Under the pieces are notes generated by a model. It saw only the letters and a list, made by a program, of their open reading frames with translations, made no database searches and was not told where the DNA came from. From contig CANRFF010000006.1 in assembly GCA_947629825.1 (NCBI GenBank), forward strand, positions 1 to 64,000: a DNA stretch of 64,000 nucleotides, read 5' to 3'. Of this stretch, positions 19,144 to 27,895 are shown piece by piece; within the stretch, counting starts at the first letter, position 1; each line of letters starts with the position of its first letter. Source of the DNA: an uncultured Anaeroplasmataceae bacterium. GTDB taxonomy: Bacteria; Bacillota_I; Bacilli_A; Acholeplasmatales; Anaeroplasmataceae. Position numbers and translations under genes: made by a program.

Positions 19144-19171
19144 AAGTGAGACACAATGCCTCACTTTTTTT
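19143..19171 (+). terminator. Terminator of ispG
   Basis: AAAGTGAG / CTCACTTT with a nine-base loop is followed by a T-run. It sits between the convergent ispG and GGDEF genes and may serve both. Confidence 0.85.
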
Positions 19172-20219
19172 ACGATAAATTTCCTTCGGATTTCAGCATC
19201 GCAATCGCTTTGGATGCCACCAATAAAATTTCTTTTTCATCTTTCGACCAAACTCTTTGATGAGACATATCCGCCCTCAAATATCCGTAATCACGATGTC
19301 CGACTTTACAAGAAATCACCAGACAGGAAGCGATGCCCTGCTGAACCAGTTTCTTGAACAGAAACGGAGACTGTTCTTTGATATGCGTTCTTTTATTGAT
19401 GATGACCATATCATCCAATCCCCTCAATTTTCGGTATTCTTTATTGGAAATCCATTCGATATTGGCCAAAGATTCTTTTTTCACCAGATATTCCAATTGA
19501 TGTTCTCCGTTGATACAGATACTGTCCATTCCGATATATTTCATCAAAAAATCAAATAAAGAAATGATTTTCACTTCGGTGTTTCTTCGCGGATCGCTTA
19601 AAAAATCAAAGATCATTTTCAGCATATTGGTCGTTGTATAGTTGGCTTTGATATCCTGAATATTGATTTTCGCATGAAGTTCCGGAAGATAAATAATAAA
19701 ACAGTTTCGCCCTTTGTTTTTCCCGCGATACAACGCTTTATCGGCACAAACAAACAAATCTTCATAATTTTTCGCATCCAGCGGAAAACGGGCAATTCCG
19801 GTTGTGGTAGTGACCAGGATCGGTTCTTCTTTCTGAGCCAATTCCGCCATTTTCACATTGACGGACCTTCCGATCTGATAGATTTCGTCGTATTCTTTGA
19901 AATCCAGAACAATCATTAAAAACTCATCTCCGCCAATTCGACCGAGAACTCCATGATACGGCTCTATGACCTGTTTTACCGTTTCCACTACGGCAACTAA
20001 GACTTTGTCTCCGTATAAATGTCCGTAAGTGTCGTTGACGTATTTGAAATTGTCGACATCCAGCAAAAACAAAGCAAAGGTTTTCTTAAGACGAATCAAC
20101 TCTTGAACATATTCCAAAGTTATCCCTCTTTGCAACACTTTCGTCAAACTATCCAATTGATAAGAAACTTCTTGATTTTTAAAAAAAGGAATTTCGGATA
20201 AATACGTTTCATATTCCAT
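19170..20219 (-). CDS. Diguanylate cyclase: GGDEF domain followed by a GAF-like domain
   Basis: This protein probably makes cyclic di-GMP from two GTP. The GGDEF domain (about residues 20-175) has DSLTKVLQRG, LLDVDNFKYVNDTYGH and the intact active-site RIGGDEF; there is no RxxD inhibitory site five residues before it. The C-terminal half (about 190-349) resembles a GAF sensor (SCLVISCKVGHRDYGYLRAD). The order GGDEF then sensor is less common than the reverse. No membrane segment is present. The ATG at 20219 is preferred: a GTGATGTG site lies upstream, while the TTG 51 bases upstream has poor spacing and lies inside exoA. Confidence 0.9.
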   Translation of the reverse strand: MEYETYLSEIPFFKNQEVSYQLDSLTKVLQRGITLEYVQELIRLKKTFALFLLDVDNFKYVNDTYGHLYGDKVLVAVVETVKQVIEPYHGVLGRIGGDEFLMIVLDFKEYDEIYQIGRSVNVKMAELAQKEEPILVTTTTGIARFPLDAKNYEDLFVCADKALYRGKNKGRNCFIIYLPELHAKINIQDIKANYTTTNMLKMIFDFLSDPRRNTEVKIISLFDFLMKYIGMDSICINGEHQLEYLVKKESLANIEWISNKEYRKLRGLDDMVIINKRTHIKEQSPFLFKKLVQQGIASCLVISCKVGHRDYGYLRADMSHQRVWSKDEKEILLVASKAIAMLKSEGNLS

Positions 20220-20239
20220 TTTTTTCACATCACTTTCTT

Positions 20240-20989
20240 TTACAAATTCATCTGCAGTAAAATCGGACAATGATCACTGCCCAAAACTTCCGTTAATATT
20301 TGCGAATCTTCCAGCACCGGACAAAGACTTCTGCTGATGATAAAATAGTCGATTCTCCACCCGATATTTTTGATACGGGACTGAAACCGATAACTCCACC
20401 AACTGTACTGAACCTTTTCGGGATATAAATAACGATACGTATCCACAAATCCCGAGGCCAATAAGGCCGTCATCTTCGTCCGTTCTTCCAAAGAATATCC
20501 CGGATTATGTTCGTTTTGCAAAGGATTTTTCAAATCGATCGGTTCATGCGCCACATTCAAATCTCCGCAAAGAATCACCGGCTTTTGTTGATTCAGCCTT
20601 AATAAATAAGATTTCAGATCCTCTTCATACACCATTCGATATCCGATTCTTTTCAATTCGTCCTGACTATTGGGACTATAACAGTTTACCAAGAAAAACT
20701 TTTCGAATTCCAAAGTGATAACCCGACCTTCGTCGGTATATTTCCCGTCGATACCGTATATCACTGTTTGGGGTGGAATTTTCGTATAAACGAGCGTTCC
20801 GCTATATCCTTTTTTGATTGCGGAAGATAAAAAATATTGATATCCCGGAATTTCCAAAGGCATCTGTCCTTCTTGCATTTTCGTTTCCTGAACACAAAAA
20901 ATATCGGCATCGATTCGGTCGAAAAACTCACGGAATCCTTTATTCATACATGCACGAATGCCATTGACATTCCAACTGACCAGTTTCAT
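20240..20989 (-). CDS. exoA: Exodeoxyribonuclease III / AP endonuclease
   Basis: This enzyme cuts DNA at abasic sites and trims 3' ends in base excision repair. Family motifs are in order: KLVSWNVNGIRA at the start, ADIFCVQETKMQEG (metal-binding Glu), VNCYSPN, LCGDLNVAHEPIDL, and C-terminal GWRIDYFIIS and GSDHCPI. The ATG at 20989, four bases after GAGGA, matches the family N-terminus; it starts 11 bases after pepF ends. Length 249 is typical. Confidence 0.96.
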   Translation of the reverse strand: MKLVSWNVNGIRACMNKGFREFFDRIDADIFCVQETKMQEGQMPLEIPGYQYFLSSAIKKGYSGTLVYTKIPPQTVIYGIDGKYTDEGRVITLEFEKFFLVNCYSPNSQDELKRIGYRMVYEEDLKSYLLRLNQQKPVILCGDLNVAHEPIDLKNPLQNEHNPGYSLEERTKMTALLASGFVDTYRYLYPEKVQYSWWSYRFQSRIKNIGWRIDYFIISRSLCPVLEDSQILTEVLGSDHCPILLQMNL

Positions 20990-21000
20990 GATTTCCTCTT

Positions 21001-22770
21001 TTAAATCATCTGATGCTCGGCCAATAAGACTTCCAAAGCGTCGATGTCTTCTTCGATCGTCTTTAACGATTCTTTCCAAAAAGACTTTTCTTCAATATGG
21101 ATTCCCATCGTTTCGGCAACCTCTTCCACGCTCATTAACGCCGTATTTCTTAACATCCGATCATAATTTTCGACAAACTGTTTTGGGTTTTTCTGATAAT
21201 TCCGATACAGCCCTTTCCCATATAACAGACCGAACGCATACGGCCAGTTATAGAAAGAAAACGTACTGTAATAATGAGACTTGCACAACCACATATACGG
21301 ATGTAAGTATTTCATATCCAACCCATCGCCATAGGACTCTTTTTGGGCTTCGACCATCATTTGACACAGATCCCGGGTCGAAAGAGGAATCGAAACCGGA
21401 GTGTTTAAAACCTTATTTTCAAATAAAAACCGAGACAGTATATCCACGATACACTGTGTATCTTCCTGTAAAGACTGTTCCAACACCGTTATTTTTTCCA
21501 AAGGATCCGTCATATCCCGAGCAATTTTTTTGGACATCAACGTCTGGCACAGGATAGATGCGGTTTCTGCCAAAGGCATCGGAAAATTGCGATTCAACGG
21601 TTCATTCTGATAAATGATATGATTATGATATGCATGTCCCAGTTCGTGAGCCAGCGTTTGAACATCGCCCAAAGAACCGTTAAAATTCGTAAGGACACGA
21701 CTTTGATGATGATTCAAGGCACCAGCACAAAAAGCGCCTCCGACTTTGCCCTCCCGTGGAAGAACGTCAATCCAACGATTTTCGAATGCCGTTTTTCCCA
21801 TTTGATACAATTCTTCGGAAAAAGATCGATAAACGTCCAACACCATTTCTTTGGCCTGTTCGAACGTAAATGTCTTCGTCAAACTTCCAAGCGGCGCAAA
21901 CAGATCATAAAAAGGAAGCCCGTTTCGATGTTTCAACGCTTTGGCTTTGATTTGGTAATATTTCCGGAAATGAGGCAATTCTTCTTTGATGGCTTCGATC
22001 ATCGCATTTAATGTCTTTCGGCTCATCGCACTCTGTTGAAGTGTCATTTCCAAAGCGTCGGGATATCCTCGCAATTCGCAAATGATATTGACTTCTCTTT
22101 TGATATTATTCAAAGCCATAGCAACGGCATCCTGAATGCTTTCATAGGATTTCAATTCCGCACGATACGCATTTTTCCGTACTTGCGAAGAAGCGTCGTA
22201 GGCCAGATTCCGCACGGCCGAAAGTGGCATTCTTTCGGGAAATCCTTTGACTTTCACAGATAAATTGGACGTCAGTTTGGATTGAAGTTCGGACCAGGAA
22301 TCCGAAGCAACCATCGATAATTTCGAAATCAAGACCTCTTCCGGATCACTCAATAAATGTTGGGCTCTTTTTTGTTCTTCTTTCAACAAAAATCGATAGG
22401 ATTTCAAAAAAGGATCCCAGTCAATGACCGATAAGTCGATTTCTTTTAAAAATTTATCGAACAGAACGTTGGCAGGAACCGTTTTTTGAAGCAGAACCTG
22501 AATTTTTCCGATTTCTTTGGCCGCCGCAACATCATTGACATCGGCGGAAATTCGCAAACTGGAATATCCGTAAACTTCTTCGATCAAAAGATTCAATTCT
22601 TCCTGAATTTTCAAAAATGCCGTCAAAGACTCGCAGACTTGCTCTTTGGACAATGTTCGTCCGGTTTGATTGAGTTGTTCAATCCGCTCTTCGATCTTTG
22701 CGATGTCATTCTGATATTTCAAATCCGTATAGTCATTATAAAATATACTCAAATCCCAAGTGTATTCCAT
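21001..22770 (-). CDS. pepF: Oligoendopeptidase F (M3B)
   Basis: PepF is a cytosolic zinc metallopeptidase that cuts oligopeptides of about 7-17 residues. The zinc motif HELGH is at residues 375-379 with the third ligand Glu in LAETASILCQTLM about 28 residues later. The N-terminal oligopeptidase F domain (about 100-170) and the M3 catalytic domain (about 190-570) account for the whole 589 residues. A promoter-like TTGCTT-17-TATAAT lies upstream (22793-22821) and an AGGGGG ribosome binding site precedes the ATG. exoA follows in the same operon. Confidence 0.95.
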   Translation of the reverse strand: MEYTWDLSIFYNDYTDLKYQNDIAKIEERIEQLNQTGRTLSKEQVCESLTAFLKIQEELNLLIEEVYGYSSLRISADVNDVAAAKEIGKIQVLLQKTVPANVLFDKFLKEIDLSVIDWDPFLKSYRFLLKEEQKRAQHLLSDPEEVLISKLSMVASDSWSELQSKLTSNLSVKVKGFPERMPLSAVRNLAYDASSQVRKNAYRAELKSYESIQDAVAMALNNIKREVNIICELRGYPDALEMTLQQSAMSRKTLNAMIEAIKEELPHFRKYYQIKAKALKHRNGLPFYDLFAPLGSLTKTFTFEQAKEMVLDVYRSFSEELYQMGKTAFENRWIDVLPREGKVGGAFCAGALNHHQSRVLTNFNGSLGDVQTLAHELGHAYHNHIIYQNEPLNRNFPMPLAETASILCQTLMSKKIARDMTDPLEKITVLEQSLQEDTQCIVDILSRFLFENKVLNTPVSIPLSTRDLCQMMVEAQKESYGDGLDMKYLHPYMWLCKSHYYSTFSFYNWPYAFGLLYGKGLYRNYQKNPKQFVENYDRMLRNTALMSVEEVAETMGIHIEEKSFWKESLKTIEEDIDALEVLLAEHQMI

Positions 22771-22792
22771 GATTTATTCCCCCTTGATAACT

Positions 22793-22821
22793 ATTATAGT
22801 TTGTTCTTCTTTCAAAAGCAA
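22793..22821 (-). promoter_or_regulatory. Sigma-A promoter of pepF-exoA
   Basis: On the minus strand TTGCTT (22816-22821) and TATAAT (22793-22798) are 17 bases apart. Confidence 0.65.
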
Positions 22822-22878
22822 GAAACGTTTTGCGTTATGAAATGAAATTCAAAACATAAAATGTAATAGGTGATGTCT

Positions 22879-24786
22879 GTGAACAAACAAAAAACTCAAA
22901 AAAGAATCGGAATCATCATTACTTTTTCGATTCTTTTGTTTTCTCTGATTGCCATTCGGATGGGCTACATCACATTTTTTATGGCCAATAAAATCAATCT
23001 TCTTGCCGATGATTTATGGAGTAGGGAGATTCCCATTCAAAGTTCCCGGGGATTGATTTACGACCGGAACGGAAAAATCATTGTCGGAAACGAACTGGCC
23101 TATACGGTGGCTTCCATCAATCGACAAGTCAAGGAAAAAGAAACAACGGCGGAAAAACTTGCGCAAATTCTAAATTGTTCTCCGGATTCCGTTTTCAAAC
23201 ATCTGACCAAAAACAACAGTATCGAAATCATCAAACCGGAAGGAAGAAGGATTTCCCAGGAACAAGCAAAACAAATCATACAAAGCGATCTGGACGGAAT
23301 TTATCTGACGAGCGATTCCAAACGATATTATCCTTATGGTTCCACGTTGGGGCAGGTACTGGGGTTCTGCGGAATCGATATGCAGGGACTTTCCGGAATC
23401 GAATATCAATATGAAGATTACCTTGAGAGCCAGAAAGGTTCTTTATCCATCTATACCGACGCCAAAGGAAATCTGATGCACGATATGACTTCCGTCTTTT
23501 CGGAAGCGACGCCGGGAATGGATATTTATCTGACCGTCGATCTGAATCTTCAACTGATTATGGATAGCGTCATCAACAATGCGATTGCCAAATATCAACC
23601 CGATCAAGTGATGGGATTGATGGCGGATGCTCAGACCGGTGAAATTCTTGCGATGACTTCTTACCCTTATTTCGAACCCAGTCATTACCAGGATTACGAC
23701 CCGAAAATTTATAATCGGAATTTACCGATTTTTTATTCTTTCGAATTGGGTTCCACTTTTAAAATATTTACCTATAGCGTCGCTTTGGAATTGGGAGTTT
23801 TCGATATGAACGAACACTTCTATTGCAGTGGACATACCACGGTTGCCGATCGAAAAATCAAATGTTGGAAAAGCGGAGGACACGGAAGTCAAACTTTTTT
23901 GGAAGTGATTCAGAATTCTTGCAATCCCGGATTCATGGAATTGGGAAGACGAATCGGAGTCGATCGCTTTTATGAATATTTGGAAAAATACGGATTTACT
24001 TCCAAGACCGGAATCGATTTGCAAGGAGAACAAACGGGAATCGTCATGAAAAAGAGTCAATGCGGACCGGTGGAACTGGCTACCCAGAGTTTCGGGCAAA
24101 CCAGCGCTTACACTCCCATTCAACTGGTAATGGCAAGTATTGCGGCGGTCAATGGCGGCACATTGATGAAACCATACATTCTGAAAGAAATACATACGTT
24201 TGCCGATGAAGTCGTCTATCAAAACAAACCCCAAGCACAAAAACAGGTTTTGAAAAAACAAACTTCGGATTATATGAGATACGCTTTGGAAAATGTCTGT
24301 GCCTTGGGAACCGGAAGAAACGCCTTTATCGAAGGTTACCGAGTAGGCGGGAAAACCGGTACCGCTCAAAAAATAGCGGCACAGGGTGGATATATCGACG
24401 GAGAATATATTCTTTCGTTTTTGGGAATCGCTCCGATGAATCAACCGAAAATCGTCTGCTATCTGGCCATCGATCATCCGAAAAACACCGTTCAGTATGG
24501 CGGTACGGTCGCTGCCCCTTTGGTAGGGGAGATTTTGGAACAATCCTTGAATTATTTGAAAGTCCAACGGGATTACGAACATCAAATTGAAAAAAATCTG
24601 CGTTGGTTTTTGGATACTCCGACCTATCGGGTGGAAAACTATATCGGCAAAAACAAAAAAGAATTACAACCTTCTTCTTTCTTTCGCTATGCCTTCTACG
24701 GCGACGGGGATACCGTAATTTATCAATCTCCCGATCCGAATGAAAAAATCAAAGAAGGAGATACCATTATGTTTTATCTCGGATAA
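22879..24786 (+). CDS. Penicillin-binding protein 2-like transpeptidase with a PASTA domain
   Basis: This is a class B (monofunctional) D,D-transpeptidase that cross-links peptidoglycan, of the FtsI/PBP2x/SpoVD group. One N-terminal membrane helix (about residues 12-35) anchors it outside the cell. The dimerisation domain has RGLIYDRNGKIIVGN. In the transpeptidase domain the active-site serine is S292 (GSTFKIF), the SxN box is in QNSCNPGF, and the KTG box is at K492 (GGKTGTAQ). The C-terminus (about 575-635) fits one PASTA domain. The start is read as GTG 22879, six bases from AGGTG; ATG 22873 would overlap the ribosome binding site. murD lies next to it in the opposite direction. Whether it serves division or sporulation cannot be told. 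Confidence 0.92.
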   Translation: MNKQKTQKRIGIIITFSILLFSLIAIRMGYITFFMANKINLLADDLWSREIPIQSSRGLIYDRNGKIIVGNELAYTVASINRQVKEKETTAEKLAQILNCSPDSVFKHLTKNNSIEIIKPEGRRISQEQAKQIIQSDLDGIYLTSDSKRYYPYGSTLGQVLGFCGIDMQGLSGIEYQYEDYLESQKGSLSIYTDAKGNLMHDMTSVFSEATPGMDIYLTVDLNLQLIMDSVINNAIAKYQPDQVMGLMADAQTGEILAMTSYPYFEPSHYQDYDPKIYNRNLPIFYSFELGSTFKIFTYSVALELGVFDMNEHFYCSGHTTVADRKIKCWKSGGHGSQTFLEVIQNSCNPGFMELGRRIGVDRFYEYLEKYGFTSKTGIDLQGEQTGIVMKKSQCGPVELATQSFGQTSAYTPIQLVMASIAAVNGGTLMKPYILKEIHTFADEVVYQNKPQAQKQVLKKQTSDYMRYALENVCALGTGRNAFIEGYRVGGKTGTAQKIAAQGGYIDGEYILSFLGIAPMNQPKIVCYLAIDHPKNTVQYGGTVAAPLVGEILEQSLNYLKVQRDYEHQIEKNLRWFLDTPTYRVENYIGKNKKELQPSSFFRYAFYGDGDTVIYQSPDPNEKIKEGDTIMFYLG

Positions 24787-24787
24787 A

Positions 24788-24824
24788 AAAAACGTCTTTA
24801 AATTTCTCGTTTAAAGACGTTTTT
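24788..24824. terminator. Bidirectional terminator between PBP gene and murD
   Basis: AAAACGTCTTTAAA and TTTAAAGACGTTTT pair around a short loop with A/T runs on both sides. The last codons of murD lie inside the stem. Confidence 0.93.
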
Positions 24825-26052
24825 CTTTGGAAGACAAATAGGAGTTTACCAGTTCATCAAAATGTCTTCCTCTTTCGATATAATTATGAAATTGATCATA
24901 AGAAGCAAACATCGGCGAATATAAAATCGGCTCGTTTTTTCTTTTTTTCAATGCATTTGCGAAGGCTTCGTCTACGGTTGTAAACATCTGACATTCTTTT
25001 TGATGTGCTTTCATAAATTCATAAATTTTTTCTTTCGATGCCCCATACGCAAACACTTGTTTGATCGAAGGCAACACCTCTGTCAGACATTCCAGATTTT
25101 CCTTGCGGTCATACCCTCCGCAAATCAAAAAACAGTCAAAAAGACTTCTCAACGCTTCTATGGTCGCATAAGGATTGGTACTTTTGGCGTCGTTATAGAT
25201 ATCATCACTCATTCTGGTAAATCGATATTTTTGTTCATGAAAAGAATCAAGTCCTTTGCGAATCGTTCGTTTGGGAATCTTTAAAATCCGGCAAACTTCG
25301 ATACAGGCGAGCAGATCCAGACAAAACGCTTTTCTTGACAGTAAGTCGTCTTTGACTTTTAAAAAAGGACGTCCGTCGCAAAAAATCCGATTGTTTTTCA
25401 AAAAAAGATGAGCCAAGGGGTGTTCAAAAGAATACGTACGATGTACGGCATTGCAATCGGAAACGAATTTTCGAATATAAACATCTTCATACGGAAAAAC
25501 GAAATAGTGAGACGGGCTTTGGTTGATACAAATATTCGATTTGCTTTTGATATAATTCTTGAAAGACCCGTGATGATCCAGATGACAAGGATGAAGAGGC
25601 AAAAGAACACTGATATCCAAATCGATTTTCGCATATTCCAGTTGAAACGAAGACAGTTCAACAATAAAAATTTCCGCAGAAGGATGTTCCACCACCGCTT
25701 TACAAACACTGTATCCGATATTGCCACAGGCAATCGCATCATATTTCAACGACAAAATTTCTTTCAATAAACTGACCGTGGTTGTCTTCCCGTTACTGCC
25801 ACTTACACCGATATAAAAATGCGGTCTTAACATCATTGCCAATTCGAGATCGGTTAAAATCGGAATCTTTTTTTCGATGATCGGCTGTAATTTCGGATGA
25901 TCCGGCGGAATTCCCGGAGCCTTGATCACCTCTTCGTAATCGGTCGAAAAAGAATCGTCGATATCCCGATAATCGTATTCGATTTGTTCTTCTTTTAAAA
26001 GCAGAACCACTCCATCGTTGGAAACGCCTTTTCCCAATACCAAAATACTCAT
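24811..26052 (-). CDS. murD: UDP-N-acetylmuramoyl-L-alanine--D-glutamate ligase
   Basis: MurD adds D-Glu to UDP-MurNAc-L-Ala in the cytosolic part of peptidoglycan synthesis. The N-terminal Rossmann-like UDP-binding domain (about 1-85), the central ATPase domain with the P-loop GSNGKTTTVSLL (near residue 108), the conserved LSSFQLEY and LHPCHLDHHGSFKNY, and the C-terminal domain with NDAKSTNPYAT are all seen. At 413 residues it is somewhat short of 440-450. The ATG has GAGGTG upstream. The gene ends inside the terminator shared with the PBP gene. Confidence 0.95.
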   Translation of the reverse strand: MSILVLGKGVSNDGVVLLLKEEQIEYDYRDIDDSFSTDYEEVIKAPGIPPDHPKLQPIIEKKIPILTDLELAMMLRPHFYIGVSGSNGKTTTVSLLKEILSLKYDAIACGNIGYSVCKAVVEHPSAEIFIVELSSFQLEYAKIDLDISVLLPLHPCHLDHHGSFKNYIKSKSNICINQSPSHYFVFPYEDVYIRKFVSDCNAVHRTYSFEHPLAHLFLKNNRIFCDGRPFLKVKDDLLSRKAFCLDLLACIEVCRILKIPKRTIRKGLDSFHEQKYRFTRMSDDIYNDAKSTNPYATIEALRSLFDCFLICGGYDRKENLECLTEVLPSIKQVFAYGASKEKIYEFMKAHQKECQMFTTVDEAFANALKKRKNEPILYSPMFASYDQFHNYIERGRHFDELVNSYLSSKEKRL

Positions 26053-26095
26053 ATTCTCACCTCAATATAAACATATTGAAAGAAGATTTCATTTA

Positions 26096-26121
26096 TGAAA
26101 AAAAACGGATTTCTCCGTTTT
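26096..26121 (-). terminator. Terminator of degV-marR
   Basis: On the minus strand AAAACGGA / TCCGTTTT with a four-base loop is followed by a T-run. It begins at the marR stop codon. Confidence 0.88.
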
Positions 26122-26533
26122 AAATGGCAATGGAACTATGAATGATCTTTTCGAATATTTCAATGAGTTTTTCCGTATCTTCTTTGCCTAAAACCTCCAT
26201 GACTTTTCCGGACATTTCCAAAGAATCCCGGTGAATCTTTCGGATATGCGCTTTCCCTTTTTCCGTCAGTTTCAATTCCTGACACCGACGATCTTCAATG
26301 TTCGTTTGCCGATAGACCCATTCTTTTTTCTCCAACGTCTTCACTGACCGATTCAGTTGACTTTTCAACATTCGCCCTTGAGACAAAAGTTCCCGAAAAC
26401 TGATAAATTCCGGATCTTTTCGAAACGCCAAAGAAAGAATCAACGCTTCGTTATAAGGGATTTCGACCAAACGATCGTTTTTGATAATTCTCGATAACGC
26501 AATCCAATCTTTCAACAACTGTTCTTCTAACAT
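26120..26533 (-). CDS. MarR-family transcriptional regulator
   Basis: The protein is a 137-residue MarR-type winged-helix repressor: N-terminal dimerisation helix, DNA-binding part at about residues 30-95 with LLSQGRMLKSQLNRSVKTLEKKEWVYRQ and the wing NIEDRRCQELKLTEKG, and C-terminal dimer helices. It has no cysteine pair typical of redox sensors. ATG 26533 has GAGGAG upstream and overlaps the degV stop by seven bases, so it is translated with degV. A perfect palindrome at the degV promoter (27401-27415) is the obvious candidate operator for self-control. Since DegV proteins bind fatty acids, a FabT-like lipid-responsive role is a reasonable inference. Confidence 0.9.
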   Translation of the reverse strand: MLEEQLLKDWIALSRIIKNDRLVEIPYNEALILSLAFRKDPEFISFRELLSQGRMLKSQLNRSVKTLEKKEWVYRQTNIEDRRCQELKLTEKGKAHIRKIHRDSLEMSGKVMEVLGKEDTEKLIEIFEKIIHSSIAI

Positions 26534-27384
26534 GACGACTCCTCTTTTTGAACATAAACGATTCCATAACATTGATCTCCGATATGACAGCCGACTACGG
26601 GAGACAAATTCACCCGTTTTCCTTCCCGATATAAATTTTCCTTTTTCATTTTATCCACCAAAACATCCAGATTTTTCGCTTGATACGAATAATAATAGTA
26701 AATCGGATAGGTTTCGGAAGGGGGATTGTTTTTCAAACTTTTCAACAAAATCAGATTCGCATGATTTTTGCCGATCGGTTTGGATAAAATCGCCAGAGTA
26801 CCATCGGGACGAATCGTCAGAATCGGTTTTAAATTCAAAACATTTCCCATAAATCCCGCCGTTGCCGAAAGACGACCGCCTTTGACCAGATACTCCAGTG
26901 TATTCATACAAGCCAGAATGACAATCCGCTGTTGTAAGTGTTTCAGGGCTTCGATGATTTCTTCGATGGTTTTTCCTTGCTTGAAAAGTTTCAAAGCCTC
27001 TTCTGTCAAAATCTGCAATCCCGCAATCGTTGTGCCGGTATCCATAATATAAACGGATTCATATCCGACGATTTCTTTGGCCAGAAGAGCGTTTTGATAC
27101 GAACCGCTCAACGCTTTGGCAATCAGTAAAACCAAAACCGTTTCTTCTCGTTTTTGGGCTTGTTCGAATAAATGGATAAATACTTCCGGAGAAGGTTGAC
27201 TGGTCTTCGGAAACTTTTTTTCCTCAACCAGACGCTTGTAAAAATCTTCTTTCGTAATGGTGATACCATCTGAATAATCCTGTCCGTCGAACGTCAGCGT
27301 CAAAGGAATGAGTTCGATATTCAATTGTTTTGCTTCTTCTACCGTATAATCCGAAGAAGAATCCGTTATGATTTTCAATTTCAT
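26527..27384 (-). CDS. DegV family fatty-acid-binding protein
   Basis: DegV/FakB proteins bind a fatty acid and present it to the kinase FakA for uptake into phospholipid. The N-terminal KIITDSSSDYTVEEAKQ, PLTLTFDGQDYSDG, the PKTSQPSPEVF motif and the helical-domain LALSGSYQNALLA-type motif (here AKALSGSYQNA) are family marks; the YLVKGGRLSATAG region near residue 165 is also typical. Length 285 is normal. RBS GGAGG precedes the ATG. It is the first gene of a two-gene operon with a MarR regulator, with a strong promoter and operator upstream. Confidence 0.93.
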   Translation of the reverse strand: MKLKIITDSSSDYTVEEAKQLNIELIPLTLTFDGQDYSDGITITKEDFYKRLVEEKKFPKTSQPSPEVFIHLFEQAQKREETVLVLLIAKALSGSYQNALLAKEIVGYESVYIMDTGTTIAGLQILTEEALKLFKQGKTIEEIIEALKHLQQRIVILACMNTLEYLVKGGRLSATAGFMGNVLNLKPILTIRPDGTLAILSKPIGKNHANLILLKSLKNNPPSETYPIYYYYSYQAKNLDVLVDKMKKENLYREGKRVNLSPVVGCHIGDQCYGIVYVQKEESSC

Positions 27385-27400
27385 CTCTTGCCTCCAATTA

Positions 27401-27415
27401 GTTCACACCGTGAAC
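27401..27415. promoter_or_regulatory. Palindromic operator at the degV-marR promoter
   Basis: GTTCAC-ACC-GTGAAC is a perfect six-base inverted repeat with a three-base centre. It lies directly after the -10 box, where a bound repressor would block initiation. The MarR protein of this operon is the likely ligand. Confidence 0.75.
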
Positions 27416-27444
27416 AATATATCTCATTTTTGAAGATTTGTCAA
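27416..27444 (-). promoter_or_regulatory. Sigma-A promoter of degV-marR
   Basis: On the minus strand TTGACA (27439-27444) and TATATT (27416-27421) are 17 bases apart. Confidence 0.85.
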
Positions 27445-27462
27445 GAGAGGGTTCAAAAGGAT

Positions 27463-27489
27463 AAAAAAACACCGGGATTACCGGTGTTT
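27463..27489 (-). terminator. Terminator of the sigma/DUF2589/partner-switch operon
   Basis: On the minus strand AAACACCGG / CCGGTGTTT forms a strong stem followed by seven T. It includes the stop codon of the ATPase gene. Confidence 0.93.
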
Positions 27490-27894
27490 CGAAAAACGGA
27501 CATAAAGGATATTTTTGTCTTTGAGTCGTACATATTTTATTTTTTGGGTCAATTTTTTCACAAGATATAATCCCCATCCTCCGATCGATTCCGAATTTTC
27601 GGATATCAATGGTTTTTTTCGAAAGTGTTTCAGCGGATCGTATTTGATTCCGCCATCGACAAAACAAAGCTCGACTTTGGAAGGATTCAAACGACAATAG
27701 ATTTCGATTTCGGCATGAAAAGATTGTTTCCCATAACCAATGATATTGCTTAGGATTTCATCCAAAACAACAAAAATGCGACGGGAAAATGTCAGAGGAT
27801 ATTCGTAAGAACCGAATTCTTTTCGCAAAAGTTTCATCGCCTCGGATATTTCTTCGATATGATTATGCAACTTTATTTTGAACCATTTTTTCAT
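27478..27894 (-). CDS. RsbW/SpoIIAB-type anti-sigma ATPase (HATPase_c_2)
   Basis: The 138-residue protein is a single GHKL ATPase domain of the anti-sigma kinase family, which in partner switching binds a sigma factor or phosphorylates a STAS protein. The N box LDEILSNIIGYG has E46 and N50; the G1 box FVDGGIKYDP has D80 and G82; the G2 box SIGGWGLYLVK is at about 103-113. Nothing else is fused to it. It begins one base after the phosphatase gene stop codon, with GGAAAAAAG upstream. It is the last of nine co-directed genes and together with the STAS and phosphatase genes makes a full switch. Its target is not proven; the sigma factor at 33832 is the best candidate. Confidence 0.9.
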   Translation of the reverse strand: MKKWFKIKLHNHIEEISEAMKLLRKEFGSYEYPLTFSRRIFVVLDEILSNIIGYGKQSFHAEIEIYCRLNPSKVELCFVDGGIKYDPLKHFRKKPLISENSESIGGWGLYLVKKLTQKIKYVRLKDKNILYVRFSKHR

Positions 27895-27895
27895 T

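Noticed and set aside
23722-24585. Minus-strand reading frame of 287 codons opposite the PBP gene
   Set aside because: It is the complement of the transpeptidase domain, with no family match and no start signal.
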